From: Harmonia axyridis
Taxonomy: Eukaryota > Arthropoda > Insecta > Coleoptera > Coccinellidae
DNA length: 64,000 nt
NCBI RefSeq assembly: GCF_914767665.1
Contig: NC_059504.1
Span: 17,858,501-17,922,500 of the forward strand
Reading direction: 5' to 3'
Shown here: positions 37,330-48,372 of the stretch, piece after piece
Layout: each line of letters begins with the position of its first letter
Position numbering within the stretch: position 1 is the first letter of the stretch
Notes under the pieces: model-generated
Database searches by the model: none
Told to the model about the DNA's origin: nothing
Seen by the model: the letters and a program-made list of their open reading frames with translations, nothing else
Translations under genes and position numbers: made by a program

Positions 37330-37599
37330 TCTCCACAAATTATTCCAATTATTTGAACTATTACCACTGATAGGTATCACAAAGCATCGGGGATGAATCA
37401 AAACCAACTTGAATCAGAATGAGAGCCAGAAGTTTTATTGTATTACTGCAATTCCAGATCAGCAAAGAGCTCTGCTTACAAGCAGATCTTAACTGTCTAG
37501 CAATAAATATGCAAATCCTTATAGAACAGACTTTTCTGAAAATATATGTATATAAAATGATTATTATATCATAGAAGAAGAAGAAACTTCTGCTTAATG
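37330..37599. other. No feature recognised
   Basis: AT-rich spacer between the dispersed repeat and a mariner fragment. Confidence 0.5.
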
Positions 37600-37665
37600 C
37601 TGAAACAATCACAAGTGAATTAATGCGTTTGAGCAGGCGTTGGAAGGATAACGGCCGCAATACAT
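37600..37665 (+). mobile_element. Short mariner fragment
   Basis: About 65 bp matching the mauritiana-type element (TGAAACAATCAC, TTAATGCGTTTGAGC, GGCCGCAATAC), which encodes LMRLSRAL…RPQY between the second and third catalytic blocks. A scrap only. Confidence 0.65.
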
Positions 37666-38422
37666 GAAAAAAAATCAGACAGAAATAAAAGTCACAACTT
37701 GGAGCACTACAAGACACTTAAAAAAGCATCTGCATAATCTCTGAATATTCTTCATGAAAGTGAAAGTTATTATTCCATTCCTTCTTCCCCTTTCCATCAC
37801 AGCCCTTCAATCTAAAACTTTTTTTTTTCGTATTGAAAATTTATCGGTAGTCAACCTCAACTATAACCGATTTCCAACAAACTCACGACTTCGCCAATCT
37901 CCAAGAATCCAACTTTTTGATCCTCTAAATAGTTCAGCAGCCATTCTGTAAAGCAGAGGCGTCCGTCAAACGCGTTTCAAGAGTTTTATCACGTACGATA
38001 GCCGTGTCTGGGTCTTGTCAGACGCCGTTCGTGAATTTTCTATCGGCTTGGCCTTTGCCACCGCGTTATATGCAAAAGCCATTTGCACCAATGGGATGAT
38101 GTAGTAATATAACGTGACCAGAGATGGTGCGGTGGAGTTCTTTTCGCTTGCATTACGGTAATACGGATAAGCAGTCACGAGTGGGTTGTCAGACGGTGGA
38201 AAGAAATTATTTTAGCCGGTGTAGGTATATATGGTCGAAGCCTACTGCCTTTTGTACGACTCTAATTGAATTCTGAGAGAAAAGGGTCAAGGAACTGGGA
38301 CTGTTGGAGGTGTAAATCGGTCAGGTTGGAAATCTCGGGTTTCAGACGACGTTTACTATGCGTATATACAGGGTGCCACTCGGGATACGTGTACAGTTTG
38401 TAATAATTGCTCTTGATGTTGA
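37666..38422. other. No feature recognised
   Basis: A 70-codon minus frame at 38178-37966 lies in a GC-richer, unique-looking stretch (37960-38230); I do not recognise it. ACAGGGTG word at 38368-38375. Confidence 0.4.
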
Positions 38423-39140
38423 GGGTTTTCCAATAAGAGGTTTCATTTTGAAGATCCCGCAATGTAGACAGCTGTCACTTTTGAATCTGTAATTTATTGA
38501 CATTTGAAAAATGAAAACAACGTCAATACTAATAATAGAACGATACAGGCCTCAACAATGGATTGGAATTGTTGAAATTGGTGAAAATGTTGCAGTCGCA
38601 GTTCGTAAAAGTAAAGGACTTTTGGGTCGTCGTGAAGCGCCTTTTCGACCGGCAAAAGTGAAACTGATGGAAAAATTTGAGCTTTTGGGACAAGTTAGTG
38701 ATGTGAAGAATCGAAACCATGTGTGTCGTGTGAGAATATTGCTGCTGCAGCCCGTAGTTGTGACGAAAACCCAGGTTTGTCAATTCCTCCTCAATCTTGG
38801 GAATTAAGCATTCTTCAAACGATATTACAACGTATTTTGCATTAAAGACTTGGGTCTCAAGGCTTTCAACACCAGAAAAGTGATATCTTCGCCGATTGGG
38901 TCCTTGCAATGCATTAAAATGATCCGGACTTTCATCGAAGTATCATCTTCAGTGAGGAGGGCCATTTTTGCCACGGCGGCTACGATATTAGGCAGAATTG
39001 TGTTATTTGGAGCTCGGAAAATACGAAAATGATATTTGAAAAGCCTGTTCCCAACGTGTCACTATTTGGTGCGGTTTTTGAGCTTGTGGTGTGATTGGAC
39101 CATACTTATTCGAAAAAGAAAAGAGAAGAGTTCACTGTTA
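38423..39140 (+). mobile_element. Mariner-superfamily element (MERYTLQQ-type), best copy
   Basis: Begins with the terminal sequence GGGTTTTCCAATAAGAGG. The open frame from 38511 has IERYRPQQWIGIVEI, FRPAKVKLMEKFELLGQ and VSDVKNRNHVCRVR (paired-like DNA-binding half). Shifted frames then give AARSCDENPGLSIP, IFADWVLAMH, DPDFHRSIIFSEEGHF (first catalytic block, where D of SDE is now E) and a degraded GAVFELVV block. No 3' terminal repeat was found. Defective. Confidence 0.75.
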
Positions 39141-40734
39141 GATTCGTGTTATTTTTTGAAGAGGTGACCACAATTATTGTCCACCGAAATCTTGTAATTT
39201 AAAACCTTCAGATTTTTTTCTAGAAAAGGTCTATATCAACTCTGAGCTATTTGGTATTGATATACAAAACGATAATTTCCATCTTAAAACCATTCCGCTA
39301 GCCGCATTGATTTTGTGAATCAATAGTGTCAATAGAAGGACCCAAATATGTGTTCAACAAGAAGGCGGTGTTTTTGAACATTTTCTCGATATTTTATAGC
39401 GCTTCATCAATTCCGTTTATTATAAATTTTTCGTATTAATACAACTGTCTTATTTTCACCTTTACGAAAAAAAGGCAAATGAGCTTTGTTATTGAGAATG
39501 TTATTACGAATCGAAATGCATGAAAAAATATAGGGTTTTCCATTGAAAAAGATTTCATTTTATGAAAATTATGACTGTCAATTTTTTGTTTGTTTTCGGT
39601 ATCGAGAAGATCACTAAAAATGCTACTAGTTTGCCCATTTAACCGACATCGTAGCATCAATAATAACGGAGTTAGCAATGGTGCCGACTTAATTTGGAAC
39701 ACCCTGTGGCCTGTATATACTTGGAATATATCAAAATGAAACTTCTTACTGCAAAACCCTTCAGAAGAAGACTTATTTCATATTTCTAATCGATTGCTGT
39801 AAAATATAAAGGGTGGTCATTGAAAATCTTGAAATATTTCAACTTTTTGTTTTAGATAAGAATCTTCGAAAAACCTTAAGGGATATCAAAATACTGAATC
39901 AGCCTCGTGAACTCTGGAATTTCAGATTATAACATAAAAACCGAAATATCGATGTCTCAAAGACCTTATACAGATTTCAAGATTCCCAACAATTAGTTTC
40001 ATAAATCAGCAACATTTATTTTCGACGTTTTTGATTAAATACAAGTGAAGAACACACCAAAAGTGTTTTGGTTTTCCATTGCTAACAAATGTATCACAGC
40101 TCTTTGCACTCCCAATGGTTTAAGCCAAACACCACGCTCAACAAAATCCAAATGAATTGCAGGCCATGTGGTTTATTATCGTTTGTCCTGTCTGCCTTAA
40201 TTGGCCCGATGGAAACAATAGCCGGTCGTATTTACAGCACCCTACGTCGAACTTTGCGCCTAGATTGCTTGGTCACGACCTACCTCATGGTAATTAGTGG
40301 AAACTTTGTTAATCTAAAGGTGTTATCGGCTAAGAATAACGGTTTGGAAACCGACTTCAGTTTGTGCTCAAGGATTCATTATCAATTCAGTCGGCGGAGT
40401 GTTATTTGCTTGCAACAATGAGAACGAAATCGGTATGTCGTATTTTACGGATAGAAGGTATTGTTTTTGTTTCCGACTGTGGAGTGTTTTCAAAGCTTCG
40501 TAATCCAGAAAGAAAATACTATCAATTCCACAAGACAGTTTGTTGGTTCTGATATCTAACGAAATAACTTGAATGGTTAGTTGTTTCGAACATCAAGTTC
40601 AATTATCAAACACAGGATATATTAGGAGTAGAATATTGCAGTATCATAACATTGAATGTTATATAGTTTACATCTAAGATCATCAATGAAGATAAGTTAG
40701 ATTAGACTCAGATTTGAAGGGGTTCTCTTGCACT
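39141..40734. other. No feature recognised
   Basis: At 39534 a GGGTTTTCCATTGAAAAAGATTTC stretch echoes the terminal sequence at 38423 in the same direction. CACCCTGT at 39700-39707. The stretch 40080-40420 is less AT-rich without recognised protein. Confidence 0.4.
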
Positions 40735-41580
40735 GCTACCTATTGTTCTATTGTTCCCTCCATCAGAGCTGTTCTCGCCATTAGTCATCGTAGCCTACAG
40801 CTCAGCCTCAAGTTCCAGGGTTCTAATGAACTCCAGTATTTGAGAAGACTTCAAGTCTTTTGTTCGAAACAAATTTTGTGTTGTCGATGACCATTGGTTT
40901 ATTTATGAACAATAAAGTACTGTTACTACTACTACTTTTGTGTTGCCTAGTGATGGAGAGGTATTCCTTCACCAGGTGATCCAGAATTTGTTCCTCCTCC
41001 CCACAGAATCTGCACCCATTGTTTTTTGCTAGACCCATTCTCATGAGGTGCTTTCTTAAGCGACAATGCCCTATAAGGAATCCAGTGAGGTGGTGTGATA
41101 TATTCTTGCTAAGATCTACATACTTCTTAGATCTCGTAATACCTCGATATCTCAAAGTCTCGAAGGAATTTTTTTGAATGATCCAATACAGAAAGATTCT
41201 GCCAGAGTGTTTTTCTTTCGGTTTGTTTCCCCTCTAAAATTCTTTCTAGTAGGTACATTTGCCCATACCACAGAAAGGTTCTGGGCCAATGAAAGGAATT
41301 TGTCCTTTTTTTGCTGGAAAATGTGTTGTTGGCCTCTTCATTTCCTTTAATTCCCGAGTGACCGGGAACCCAGATTGAAAAGACCTTGTTATTTTGGCCT
41401 ATTTCGTTGAGTTTTCTTCGGTACTTCATTACCATCTTAGAATCGATGATCTGTGAGCCCAATACTTCGATTGCAGCCTAGATATCTGCCAGAATATATC
41501 TCTATATTACAATTTCTCACTAGGTTAATTTCCACACTTCTTCCTATTGCAAATATCTCTACCTGATAGACACTTAGACA
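40735..41580 (-). mobile_element. LINE ORF2 C-terminus: RNase H domain and zinc knuckle
   Basis: Minus strand, in order: QVEIFAI block (41560), a frameshifted SDSQAAIxxL counterpart, SKMVMKYRRKLNEIG, then SIWVPGHSGIKGNEEAN, the catalytic/structural VPGHxGIxGNExAD motif of LINE RNase H. A second frame follows with LIGHCRLRKHLMRMGLA, CRFCGEEEQILDHL. 3' UTR to ~40735 carries GTTCTAATGAACTCCAGTA (read on +). Same family as 13.98 and 14.4 kb; the longest copy of this domain here. Truncated 5' and shifted, so inactive. Confidence 0.88.
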
Positions 41581-41588
41581 GCGCCTAA

Positions 41589-41873
41589 GGCCGCACCTAC
41601 ATTAGGTCCGCATTTCTCCCGATCCGATCCGATCCGACGTTGTCCGATGGTCGGACGACGTCGGAAGAAAAACAAACACCTTTATCTTAATGTTAGTGCC
41701 TACAATTGAAACGAAGCTTCCGAATTTCGGAAGCGTTTCCGGAGTTCGGAAGCTTCGTTTCAATTGTAGGCACTAACATTAAGATAAAGGTGTTTGTTTT
41801 TCTTCCGACGTCGTCCGACCATCGGATCGGATCGGATCGGGAGAAATGCGGACCTAATGTAGGTTCGGCCTAA
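41589..41873. mobile_element. ~280-bp foldback element (MITE)
   Basis: The two arms (about 41589-41722 and 41736-41870) are inverted and nearly identical over ~130 bp, including tandem GATCCGATCC, ACAAACACCTTTATC, AACATTAAGATAAAG and CAATTGTAGGCAC words, leaving a loop of about 10 bp near 41728. The outermost sequence is GGCCG(C/A)ACCTACATTAGG, and TAA lies outside on both sides (41586-41588 and 41871-41873). Those two traits fit a PIF/Harbinger-type MITE; a longer CCTAAGG direct repeat is also present. Confidence 0.85.
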
Positions 41874-43315
41874 GGATATTGAGCATTAGGTGACAGTCCC
41901 GAATACTCCAGCGCCAGTTCTTGTCATGGTTCTAAAACCATCGGTGTACCATTAAATGCTATTTTTTTCGAGAAATGGGAATGTGGATGAGTAGCAAAAG
42001 CTTGTACTTTCATGCATTTCATGAAGAATACAAACCCTAGTGTCCAAAAAACGCCTAGGACCTCCAAAAGGGAGTAGAAAAGCAGGACAAATGCTCTTGA
42101 GCCAGGACTTCTTGCATTCGGTTCGGAAGTCATAATTTTAGTATTTCTGATCCTAAAACCTTTCGGAAATCTACATTTTAAAAAAAGCGACAGTAAGAGC
42201 GTCGATTACTTAGTCTTCATCCTGATTTGTGCAGAAAGATATCACTAAATCTCACATTAGATCTTCATTTACATCCTATAGGGCTTGCGCAGGAATTGAA
42301 CCTACAGGAAAGACATAGTGATAATTACAATTCTATCCAAGTGATATATCTCTCCAGCACCCAGCACCTTAGTGTGGACTATGATTTTGTGCAATAAAAA
42401 CCTTGATTACAAATCTTGAAGCATTTAAGATTTCTAGTTATACTCATGTGCCCATCAACTCTTGAAAGAGTTTGAGATTTGCCTGAAGACTCTTGTAGAT
42501 GCCAGCTCTCTTGGATTCAGAGAAGATTGGCCAAGGCTCACTACATTTTCATATCGTTTCCTATGGCGCTGACATCAAATTCCACAGTTTTTATAGAATC
42601 ATGGTCAATTCCTCATGTTGCGTTACCAAATGAAGGAAAGTGTTGAGCTTATACAAAATTAACTGGTTGGTTCTGTGTTCCATCACACCGTTACTTCAGC
42701 CAGACTATGAAATTAATGGTAGTCAAAGACTACAGACCAAAGAAAAAATCTCCAGTGAGAAAACAGTCTGAATGAAGATCTCTATGGAAAAAATTGCATG
42801 AATCCTTCCTGGCACAGGATCCAGAAAATGTAGAAAGCAAGTTGTATGATTGGAGTGTCACCAAGGGATCAACGACTTTGTAGATTTGACGAATCATCGG
42901 AGGCATCAGTATTTCTAGATATCCTAATACTGCCCCGCCCTGTAAAACCCTCCCCTCACAACTCTTAATTCGACCATAAACGAATAATTTCCCAGCCTGT
43001 CAACCTTCACATCTCAAACAACAAAGCCAACTAATACTCCCTTCAAGAAATGACAGACGCCACGACGAAAAGTCCCCGGAAAATAATTGCCTTGCCCTCA
43101 AATCATTTTCTTCCAGATCCTCTTCCTCCTATCCCTGCTTGTCTATGAGAACTCCTCTCCTTGACCCCTCCCACCCCGGGAAATTCCCTCTGCCGTCTCC
43201 GTGACCCAAAAATTTCCAATTAATGGAGTAATTCCGATCCAAGAGGGCCCATTTTTCGAACAATCGCGCACGGGCATTGTCTGGAGAAGGAATGAGGTCG
43301 ATCGTCCCACGTTCT
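41874..43315. other. No feature recognised
   Basis: 42880-43310 is GC-richer and unique-looking. It directly borders the tandem duplication and may contain the ancestral left flank. Confidence 0.4.
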
Positions 43316-44058
43316 TTCTGGGTTATATTCAAATGTACGTCAGGCACAAACGACCGGATATATACGTGGGTTGGTGCCGGGGAAGGGAAGGGGTAACCGG
43401 AAAATGGCTTGGCTGCAGCCGGGACTCTTGATTGCTATCTTGGCGAAAGAATGCTGGAAATGCAGCGGGAAAAGGCGTAATGCTCTTCATCGAGGATTGT
43501 GCTGTTAGTGATGAAAGCTGTATATCCTGATGGCGGATATGACCTCAATATTGTACGTTTTTATTTTCCGAATGAATGCCATGATATTTTCGAATATAAC
43601 AACATGAGAGAGCAAATTGGTTGCTTTGGAAATTCAGCAATAGTTTTCTCAGACGCATATTGCAGCTGCCACTGCCAAACGTGGATTTTAGACCTTCCAT
43701 TACTATAAATTTATCGCTCAGTACACCTAGATATTAGGCAGAATCGATGTTCTATTCTAATAGATTTAGTATCCCCATGAATTCCAGGACATCCCATAAA
43801 AAACCTGGAATGCATATTTCTGGAGTAGAATAGACCGGAAGTTTTACTGCTAATATTCTTTTAATGCTGGTAATTTAGTGAGCTGTAGCCATGAATAATA
43901 ATGATTATATTTCACTGAACGGTTTTTTTGAATATGACGTTTCATAAAAAATATGACAAAAATAAAGAAATCTTTATTGAGAGGAATTATGTATTCGAGG
44001 TTTTCATTAGTTCGATTAACCAAAGGTTTACAGGAAAGAATAACGAAAATAAGTTATT

Positions 44059-44172
44059 ACGCGCGTTTACAAGTACATACATTTTATTCGCAGTGCCCAA
44101 CGCGCGCTTCATAAAAACGCGCGTTAGCATGTGTACCCTTTGAATGAAATGAATGTACTTGTAAACGTGCGT
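44059..44172. mobile_element. 114-bp MITE with ACGCGCGTTTAC ends
   Basis: ACGCGCGTTTACAAGTACAT at the left is inverted at the right (ATGTACTTGTAAACGTGCGT); arms are ~31 bp. Internal ACGCGCG words repeat twice more and once just outside on the right. Unit 2 of the duplication lacks it at the equivalent place (47145), so it inserted after the duplication or was lost from unit 2. Confidence 0.75.
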
Positions 44173-44289
44173 TGTCAAAACGCGCGTTGATCGCTAGTCA
44201 TGTGAAACTGGTCTTATGCGTCCAGAAGCATGTCTGAGATACCCCTTAGGAAATGATCGATTTGCTCTTGAGGTATCTCATCTTCGTGA

Positions 44290-44816
44290 AGTGGCTCAAG
44301 TCAAGTATTTATTAATCAAGTATTTGAATCATATCAAGGTTCTTGATTTTTAGCACTTTTATTTTATCGTGTCACATCATTAAATAAAAGATTAAATGAG
44401 AAGGAATCTTGAAAGAAAAAACTTTTATTTATTAAACTCATTGTATAAAAGAACCGAAAATGTCAACTTTTTTGAAATAGAAACATGAATTGAATCACTA
44501 TAAATCATAACAAAATGAAAAATAATAAAAAATATAGTGTCTTAATATTGAGAAACCTCCTGGTTTTGTTTGATTTCATAATTTCTATCCAGGATCTAAG
44601 ACACATCTTCTAGATTTGTCGCTAACCTATAGCGTATTTTTGTAACTGTAAGAGCAGCTCTGGAAAATTCAACAGGAGCTGAAGACGCTGGTGATTAAAA
44701 ATCCTTGGCCATTTTGGCCAAGTTGGAAAGATATTCCTGAAACTACCAAAATCTACCAACAGATTTCATAGAAAAGTGAGAAAACTACTAATAAAGTCAC
44801 ACTGGCGAATGCTTCA
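44290..44816 (-). mobile_element. hAT element remnant, copy 2
   Basis: Collinear with the hAT at 25.96-26.50 kb (shared landmarks GAGAAGGAATCTTG, AAAAGAACCGAAAATG, ATATTGAGAAACCTCC). On the minus strand it retains NLAKMAKDF then a stop and deletions across the dimerisation motif. Only the left end with CAAGT words is present; the right end with subterminal repeats is missing. Confidence 0.75.
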
Positions 44817-45199
44817 GTTTCACGAATCCCCATATTTAATGTTACCTTGGCCCACTGGATTTCTTGAACTCTCACCCATTGAACAAGTCTGTTACATTAG
44901 ATAGAAGACACTATTTGTTTACCTATCGTCCACAGACACTAGCAACACTTCAACACGAATATGAGATATCTCAAGAGGAAATCGATCATTTCATTAAGGG
45001 TATTCCCGGACATGCTTCTGGATGTAATTGTACATGTTTAGGAAAGACGGTGACATCGTTTAGCCTATCATCAGAATATAACGACACCTAGGCAAATACA
45101 GAAAATTGATAATTTTATTAGAAGTGTACCAAGACGTCTTTCTGAGTATATAGGACTTAGTGAAAGCCGAACACCATCAATTTTCTCCAGTTTTGGATA
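44817..45199 (+). mobile_element. Tc1-like (second family) transposase 3' end
   Basis: Frame reads FHESPYLMLPWPTGF then LELSPIEQVCY, the final catalytic block (PDLSPIEHVWD in Tc1), followed in a shifted frame by RPQTLATLQHEYEISQEEIDHFIKGIP, the usual Tc1 C-terminus. 45060-45199 is the 3' end. An inverted copy of the same segment lies at 44220-44287 on the other side of the hAT. Confidence 0.75.
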
Positions 45200-45882
45200 T
45201 TCTGGGTTATATTCAAATGTACGTCAGGCACAAACGACCGGATATATACGTGGGTTGGTGCCGAGAGGAGGGGAAGGGGTAACCGGAAAATGGCTTAGCT
45301 GCAGCCGGGACTCTTGATTGCTATCTTGGCGAAAGAATGCTGGAAATGCAGCGGGAAAAGGCGTAATGCTCTTCATCGAGGATTGTGCTGTTAGTGATGA
45401 AAGCTGTATATCCTGGCGGATATGACCTCAATATTGTACGTTTATATTTTCCGAATGAATGCCATGATATTTTCGATTATACCAACATTAGACAGAAAAT
45501 TGGTTGCTTTGGAAATTGAGCAATAGCATTCTGAGACATGCTGCAGCCGCCACTGCCAAACGTGGATTTTAACCTCCTATTACCATAAATTTATCCCTCA
45601 CGCAGAATCGATATTCTATTTCAATAGATTTAGTGTCCTCGTGAACTCCAGGATATGCCATAGAAAACCTGGAATGCGTATTTTCGGAGTAGAATAGACC
45701 GGAAGTTTTATTGCTAATATTCCTTTAATGTGGGTAGTTTAGTGAGCTGAAGTAATCAATTATTTATTCCTCCTCTAGCCATGAATAATAATGGTTCGTT
45801 ATATTTTACTGAACGATTCTTTTGAATATGACATTTCATAAAAATATGACAAACATAAAGCAATCTTTATTGAGGGGAATTA

Positions 45883-47073
45883 TTGGTGTACAACTTTGCT
45901 TCCAGCGTTTTCCAATGAACGGCTGTAGCGGTAAGTGGTAGTCGAAATAAATAGGTACTAGATGTCATACAATAAGCTTAGGTATTTGAAAAAATAACGC
46001 CATCGAAATATTAGTCGATTTGTGTCAACATCATGAAGTTATTCTCGATTAAACATGTCAGCTCACGAGCCAAATTCTCGTCATTTGCAGGAGGTTTTGA
46101 TTTTCTGCATAAATATGGAGAAATCTGCTGCTGAAGCTCATCGAATGCTCTCAAATACTTGTGGTGAGGCCGAAATCAGTGAGAAAACGTGCCGAGGGTG
46201 GTTTCAACGCTTCAAGAATGGTGATTTTTCACGTTGAAGACCAGCATGATGGTGAAAGAGAGAAGGTTTTCGAAGATGCAGAATTGGAGGCATTACTTGA
46301 GCAAGACTCGTGTCAAACGCAACAAGAATTCGCAGGATCATTGGAAGTTATGTAACAAGCCATTTCAAAACGCCTGAAAGTCATAGGAATGATTCAAAAA
46401 CATGGAAATCGAGTGCCGTACTAATTGAAGCCGAGAGATGTTGAACGGCGTTTGTTTGCTTATGATCAGCTGCATGCAAGGCAAAGAAGGAAGAGACTTC
46501 TGCGTCGCATTGTAACTGGTGCGCAAAAAATCAGGCGATATCCCGGCCATTCACGGAATATTCACGTTTCCAAGGTCATATTCAGTATTTGGGTAGACCA
46601 GCTCGGCGTAATGTTTAATGAGTTGTTAAAACCGATTGAAATCACCTCGAGCGATCGTTATCGAATGCCATTAATGCGTTTGAGCCGAGCATTGGAACAC
46701 AAACGGCCGCAATATAACGAGAGACATGATGAAGTGATTTTACAGCAAGACAATGCTAGACCCCATGTTGCGAAAGTGGTCAAGATATAATTGGAAACGT
46801 TGAAATGGAAAGTTCTACCCCAGACGTTGCTCCCTCGTACTTTCATTCGTTTCGATTAATGGCACTCATGAAGAAGTAAAAATTTTGATCGATTCGTGGA
46901 TCGCTTAAAAAATAACCAGTATTTTCAACACGAGATTCGTACACTGCCCGCAAGATTAGAGATAGTAGTGGCCAGCGGCGGACAATATTTTGAATCACAA
47001 ATGTATAACCTTTTTTTCACAATGAAGCCTCGAATTTCTAAAAAAACAACGGAAGCAAAGTTGTACGCCTAGG
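45883..47073 (+). mobile_element. Mariner (mauritiana-type) copy 4, full length, inserted in unit 2
   Basis: 1.19 kb. Boundaries are set by comparison with the empty site in unit 1: TA at 45881-45882 and at 47074-47075. The 5' end reads TTGGTGTACAACTTTGCTTCC, the 3' end (inverted) CCTAGGCGTACAACTTTGC. The transposase starts at ATG 46055 (SAHEPNSRHLQEVLIF, then AAEAHRMLSNT and GWFQRFKNGDF) and is shifted at 46235. It continues REKVFEDAELEALLEQD, a TAA at 46353 region, KRLKVIG, RLFAYDQLHARQRRK, then LMRLSRALEHKRPQY and QQDNARPHVAKVV (second catalytic D). The first catalytic block (GDEKW) has decayed to GAQKI. Inactive. Confidence 0.93.
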
Positions 47074-47224
47074 TATGTATTCGAAGCTTCCATTAGTTCG
47101 ACTAACCAAAGTTTCACAGGAAAGGATTACGAAAATAAGTTATTAAACATTATTTGGACAAAAAAAATGTGATCGTTGAACAATTCCTCTTGAAAATATT
47201 GTTCAAATGATTTCAAATGTTCGC

Positions 47225-47640
47225 TTTATGCAGTTATGTCTGGGAATACCCCTTTGAAATGATCGATTTCCTCCTGAGGTATCTCATCTTCGTAAAAAAG
47301 TGCCGCTAAGCTCTAGAGTCAGGATAAACAGAATAATCTTCCCTATCTTATGTTACAGACTTGTTCAATGGGTGAGAGTTCAAGAGAACCAGAGGAACAA
47401 GGCAACATTATATCTAGGGGTTCGTGAAACCACATTTTCTGCCTTCGCCTATTGAACATGTTTAGGACATTGTGGGAAGAAGGTTACTTTGTGTACCCTA
47501 TCCATCAGACTATAGCGGCACTTCGACAAATACAGGAAATCTATTATTTCATTAGGAGTATATCCAGATGTCTTTCCGAGTCTTTAAGACTGAAATAAGA
47601 TTAAAAGCCTGACGCATTATGAATTTTCTCCAGTTTTGGA
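47225..47640. mobile_element. Inverted pair of Tc1-like 3' ends
   Basis: 47225-47452 on the minus strand encodes the same LELSPIEQV and EIPQEEIDHF blocks as 44817-45060. 47453-47640 on the plus strand encodes a diverged version (LPSPIEHV, stop, DIVGRRLL, then IAALRQIQEI). The two arms meet head to head near 47452. Both are pseudogenic. Confidence 0.7.
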
Positions 47641-47644
47641 TAAT

Positions 47645-48372
47645 TTTGAAATTTTGATCAATTATAAACCTAACTTTAAGCGCCACCTATACAAAAAAAA
47701 TTGATGTAATAAATTAATTCTCACTAGATTCTTTTAGTTGTCGTAAATATATTCTGTTTTTCACTGACAAATTCCTGGTATATTCCCGACACACATGTAT
47801 ATCAACTGAAACCTCATAAATTCCATGGCAACACCATCCATAAGTAGCCGTGATGTTTCCATCAATAAAGACACCACCTACTCCTCTTCCTTTCAACGAT
47901 TACACCACGTTCGTCTGTTTAATAATCCCTATCAAATTTCACGTTGATTGCTCCTTGTCTCGTCTTTCTCAGGCTGGTATCCAGCAATATCAGGAGCAGG
48001 ATTATTTGGTTGGCGTAGTATTCCATGGCAACCACAACGTAATACGGTAAATTAATTGAACCTGCCTATCAAAGCTGACACAATACATCATTACGCAATT
48101 TACTCCCTAGTGGTTTTTCTTCATTATCAGCTCCACATCATCAGGCCGCCGCTGCTGTGATGTGAATTAGTGATTTCTCTTGAATTTTTCGCTACGTATG
48201 TCGTTTTTTAGGGTGAGGTTTCGAAAACAGACGAAATTTTCTTTTTCGCACGTCACATTTTTGATTTGAACCAATGTGACAACACAGCTGGTAAACTGTG
48301 TTGATCTGTAGGCTCTATGGATCTATCAGCCCAATTCATCTACTATGTGGATCTATTGATTTTAATGTTAAT
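47645..48372. other. No gene recognised; one protein-like minus frame
   Basis: The minus frame 47896-47714 reads VGGVFIDGNITATYG and onward to a stop. It has protein-like character but no family that I recognise, and the first codon is TTG, not ATG. Otherwise unassigned. Confidence 0.3.

Larger units (their letters stand above)
43316..45199 (+). repeat. Tandem segmental duplication, unit 1
   Basis: From CTGGGTTATATTC at 43318 this unit is collinear with 45200 onward. The first ~240 bp are almost identical (few differences seen) and later parts noticeably more divergent. Unit 1 carries a small MITE (44059-44172) and a hAT remnant (about 44290-44816) absent from unit 2. It ends with a Tc1-like 3' end whose last bases CAGTTTTGGATA also end unit 2 (47629-47642). 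Confidence 0.85.
45200..47644 (+). repeat. Tandem segmental duplication, unit 2
   Basis: Second unit, starting at the same CTGGGTTATATTC (45202). It is interrupted by a mariner at 45883-47073; removing that restores continuity with unit 1 across 43984-43998 (GGAATTATGTATTCGA). Beyond, the Tc1-like part exists as head-to-head inverted arms (47225-47452 minus, 47453-47640 plus). Confidence 0.85.

Noticed and set aside
39530..39570. GGGTTTTCCATTG… as the 3' terminus of the mariner-superfamily element at 38.4 kb
   Set aside because: It is in the same orientation as the 5' terminus, whereas a terminal repeat should be inverted.
42280..42320. Possible tRNA-like T-arm (GGAATTGAACC)
   Set aside because: No cloverleaf can be drawn around it and no anticodon arm was found.
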